A stretch of 64,000 nt of DNA from Bacteroidia bacterium (GTDB lineage Bacteria > Bacteroidota > Bacteroidia > CAIKAF01), in contig JACVCJ010000004.1 of assembly GCA_016742095.1 (NCBI GenBank), forward strand, positions 82,146 to 146,145, given 5' to 3'. Under the pieces are notes generated by a model. It searched no databases and had not been told where the DNA came from. It saw only the letters and a program-made list of their open reading frames with translations. Below, in pieces: positions 62,194 through 64,000 of the stretch. The position numbers and the translations under genes are program-made. How positions within the stretch are numbered: position 1 is the stretch's first letter; the number at the start of each line of letters is the position of its first letter.

Positions 62194-62973
62194 TTATAGG
62201 CTGGGTGTACGTCCGCCGTCCACCGGCACATTGATACCTGTAATGTAGGAGGCCTTTTCGGAGGCCAGGAACGTAATGGCTGCGGCAACCTCATCGGGGT
62301 CAGCAAAGCGTTTCATGGGTATTTCGGCGCGCATTTCCTCTTCTACCGCGCTCAGTTCCGTATGCAGTTTGGCCGATTTATTTTCCATAATGCTCTGCAG
62401 GCGGCCGGTTAATGTGGCGCCGGGCAGCACGTTGTTCACCGTAATACCGAAAGCGGCCGTTTCATTGGCCAGGGTCTTGGCCCAGCTGGCCACCGCGCCG
62501 CGTATGGTATTGCTTACGCCCAGGTTGGGCAGGGGCACTTTTACCGAAGTGGAAATGATATTGATGATGCGTCCGTATCCTTTGGCTTTCATGGCGGGCA
62601 GCAGGGCCTGTGCCAGTATATGGTTGCACACCAGGTGCCGGTTAAAGGCAATGAGGAATTCGGGAACTTCGGCATTGCTGACGGGGCCGGCCGCCGGACC
62701 GCCGCTGTTGTTCACCAGTATATCGTAATGGTTGCCCAGGGCCATGTGTTCGGCCAGGGTCTGCCGCAGGGTATCGGGCAGGTCCATATCGGCGGTAAGC
62801 AGCTGGTGGCCTTCGCCGGGCAGGGTTTCCAGCACGGCTTTCAGTTTATCGGCATTGCGTGCCAGCAGGGTTACTTTTACACCTTCGGCAGCCAGCATCT
62901 GTGCGGTGGCTTTACCTATTCCGTCGCTGGCCCCGCAAACGAGGGCCCTTTTATCGTTCAGACCTAATTCCAT
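62194..62973 (-). CDS. Short-chain dehydrogenase/reductase lacking the usual YxxxK
   Basis: A 259-aa protein from the ATG at 62973 (MELGLNDKRALVCGASDGIG). The Rossmann motif GASDGIGKATAQML, NNSGGPAAGP (normally NNAG) and a C-terminal GINVPVDGGRTPS are typical of classical SDRs. Where the catalytic YxxxK should be, the sequence reads LGVSNTIRGAVASWAKTLA, so Tyr and Lys seem to be replaced. Some SDR proteins near FabG share this SNTIR form. Either the chemistry differs or the protein is not a standard reductase. It is divergent from the dioxygenase gene. Confidence 0.88.
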   Translation of the reverse strand: MELGLNDKRALVCGASDGIGKATAQMLAAEGVKVTLLARNADKLKAVLETLPGEGHQLLTADMDLPDTLRQTLAEHMALGNHYDILVNNSGGPAAGPVSNAEVPEFLIAFNRHLVCNHILAQALLPAMKAKGYGRIINIISTSVKVPLPNLGVSNTIRGAVASWAKTLANETAAFGITVNNVLPGATLTGRLQSIMENKSAKLHTELSAVEEEMRAEIPMKRFADPDEVAAAITFLASEKASYITGINVPVDGGRTPSL

Positions 62974-62978
62974 GAACA

Positions 62979-62986
62979 CAAAGATA
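62979..62986 (-). promoter_or_regulatory. -7 box of the SDR gene, close to the ATG
   Basis: TATCTTTG on the minus strand matches TAnnTTTG exactly and ends 5 bases before the ATG at 62973, again pointing to a nearly leaderless mRNA. No clear -33 element. Confidence 0.5.
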
Positions 62987-63059
62987 GCGAAATCAGGCGA
63001 GCGATTTTCCTGCATTTTTCCGTTGCTCTTTGTACCTTTATGATCAAAATCGGAGTAAG

Positions 63060-63584
63060 ATGATACAACGTCCCTTTAATTTCAAACAGTGGATCGATGA
63101 ACACCGCCACCTGCTGAAACCCCCGGTGGGCAACAAAATGGTATGGAAAGATACGGAATTCATCGTTATGGTGGTAGGCGGGCCCAATTCGCGCAAGGAT
63201 TACCATTTTAACGAGGGCGAAGAGTTCTTTTACCAGCTGGAAGGCGCGGCTACCGTGCGCATACAGGAAGACGGCAAAGCAGTGGACGTGGTCATCAACG
63301 AGGGCGATATCTTCCTGCTGCCCCCGCGTATCCCGCACAATCCCATGCGCGGTGCCAATACCATAGGCCTGGTGATCGAACGCCGCCGTAAGGAACACGA
63401 AAAGGACGGACTGCTCTGGTTCTGCGAAAACTGCAACAACAAACTGTACGAAGAATATTTCCCGCTGAAGAACATCGAGACGGACTTCCAGCGCGTGTTT
63501 GAGAATTTTTACGGTTCCGAGGACCTGCGTACCTGCAAGGTTTGCGGCACTGTAATGGAACCCCCGCAGAAGCCCCAGGTATGA
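63060..63584 (+). CDS. 3-hydroxyanthranilate 3,4-dioxygenase
   Basis: A 174-aa cupin-fold iron enzyme from the ATG at 63060 (MIQRPFNFKQWIDEHRHLLK). It opens the ring of 3-hydroxyanthranilate in the kynurenine route to quinolinate and NAD. Iron ligands and substrate residues: DYHFNEGEEFFYQLEG (His and Glu) and LLPPRIPHNPMR (the second His). The C-terminal tail carries two CxxC pairs (CENCNN, CKVCG), as in bacterial enzymes with an extra rubredoxin-like site. A TTG 10 codons earlier was rejected; TACCTTTA at 63033-63040 may be the -7 box. No other kynurenine genes are visible. Its stop overlaps the next start as ATGA. Confidence 0.93.
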   Translation: MIQRPFNFKQWIDEHRHLLKPPVGNKMVWKDTEFIVMVVGGPNSRKDYHFNEGEEFFYQLEGAATVRIQEDGKAVDVVINEGDIFLLPPRIPHNPMRGANTIGLVIERRRKEHEKDGLLWFCENCNNKLYEEYFPLKNIETDFQRVFENFYGSEDLRTCKVCGTVMEPPQKPQV

Positions 63585-64000
63585 CCTCATTTGCGAAGTT
63601 CATCTCCAACGTATTCAACCCTCTTTTAGTACCTTTTCTTTCGGCGGCCTATGTGCTGTTCGGCGGAATTGTGTTCAGCGTGGACGAGCTGCCCTTTGTG
63701 GCGCGGCGCTTCCTGCTCATCGTTATTTTCGTATTCACCTTCCTGCTGCCGCTGCTTACCATTTTCGGGCTCAAAGCCTTCGGTTTTGCCGAGGGACTGC
63801 ATCTGCCCAAACGTAAACAGCGTTTTGTACCCTTCCTTTTTTCGATCCTGTATTACGGGGCGGCCTATATCTTCCTGGCGTCTATACAGGGCCTGCCGGT
63901 ATTCCTGTTGCATCTTATGATCACGGGCATTATGCTGCTGGTGGTGGCGCTGCTGTTCACACTGTGGTACCAGATCAGCATTCACACCCTGTGTATGGGC
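63581..64000 (+). CDS. PAP2-like multi-pass membrane protein, N-terminal part (cut by window edge)
   Basis: 140 codons are open from the ATG at 63581 to the window end. It begins MTSFAKFISNVFNPLLVPFL and has several spans (RRFLLIVIFVFTFLLPLLTI, FVPFLFSILYYGAAYIFLA, FLLHLMITGIMLLVVALLFT). The last visible residues, WYQISIHTLCMG, fit the K/Q-I-S-x-H-x-x-G motif of the PAP2-related membrane proteins of Bacteroidota. The function is not established. It overlaps the dioxygenase gene by four bases and is co-transcribed with it. Confidence 0.75.
   Translation, partial: MTSFAKFISNVFNPLLVPFLSAAYVLFGGIVFSVDELPFVARRFLLIVIFVFTFLLPLLTIFGLKAFGFAEGLHLPKRKQRFVPFLFSILYYGAAYIFLASIQGLPVFLLHLMITGIMLLVVALLFTLWYQISIHTLCMG

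Overview
The window looks like a chromosomal piece of a Bacteroidota bacterium, probably near the Chitinophagales/Sphingobacteriia. The signs are a type B T9SS sorting domain (gliding-motility-associated C-terminus), an S46 dipeptidyl-peptidase, carboxypeptidase-regulatory-like secreted proteins, DUF3109, the NIKRFREMLGIKQ-type XRE regulator, missing Shine-Dalgarno sequences, and repeated matches to the Bacteroidota promoter pattern TTTG-N19-21-TAnnTTTG. No tRNA, rRNA, CRISPR array, integrase or transposase was seen. The species cannot be named from the sequence.

Layout. 1-3 kb: 5' part of uvrC, trpS, a DUF3109 gene and a HigBA-type toxin-antitoxin pair. 3.4-7.3 kb: nrdB-nrdA (class I ribonucleotide reductase) behind a leader with a large inverted repeat. 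7.35-11.1 kb: an AT-rich insert with two convergent genes, an AAA+ ATPase with a winged-helix tail and a GHKL (MutL/MORC/Hsp90-like) ATPase fused to a PD-(D/E)XK-like nuclease domain; this resembles an uncharacterised defence cassette. 11.1-14.2 kb: two XRE regulators and two secreted proteins. 14.4-33.2 kb: a complete ABC toxin (Tc) locus made of a fused TcB-TcC protein with a long Gly-rich linker and a novel-looking C-terminal toxin, a pentapeptide-repeat protein in the immunity position, and a very large TcA. 33.2-38.1 kb: lipoprotein, methyltransferase, VanW protein and a run of small secreted proteins, with a remnant of a VWA/YfbK-type gene. 38.2-44.9 kb: glycerol kinase, a VOC protein, a membrane protein, an S46 peptidase, a frameshifted toxin-like gene with an XRE partner, an outer-membrane protein and a 41-residue lipoprotein. 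44.9-52.3 kb: the cell-shape operon mreB-mreC-mreD-mrdA(PBP2)-rodA-lnt. 52.4-64 kb: purH, an ABC permease, dihydroorotase, a CotH-like T9SS cargo protein, a two-component system, an SDR enzyme, 3-hydroxyanthranilate dioxygenase and the start of a PAP2-like membrane protein.

Most unusual signals: (i) the Tc locus with its putative toxin-immunity pair; (ii) a family of five short palindromes, core [TC]CTC[GA]CT-N3-AGCGAG[GA], two of which bracket the Tc locus and one of which lies in frame inside an XRE gene; (iii) the AT-rich AAA+/GHKL-nuclease cassette with operator-like palindromes; (iv) several promoters placed so close to the ATG that leaderless mRNAs are predicted. All functional statements rest on reading motifs by eye; no database search was run.
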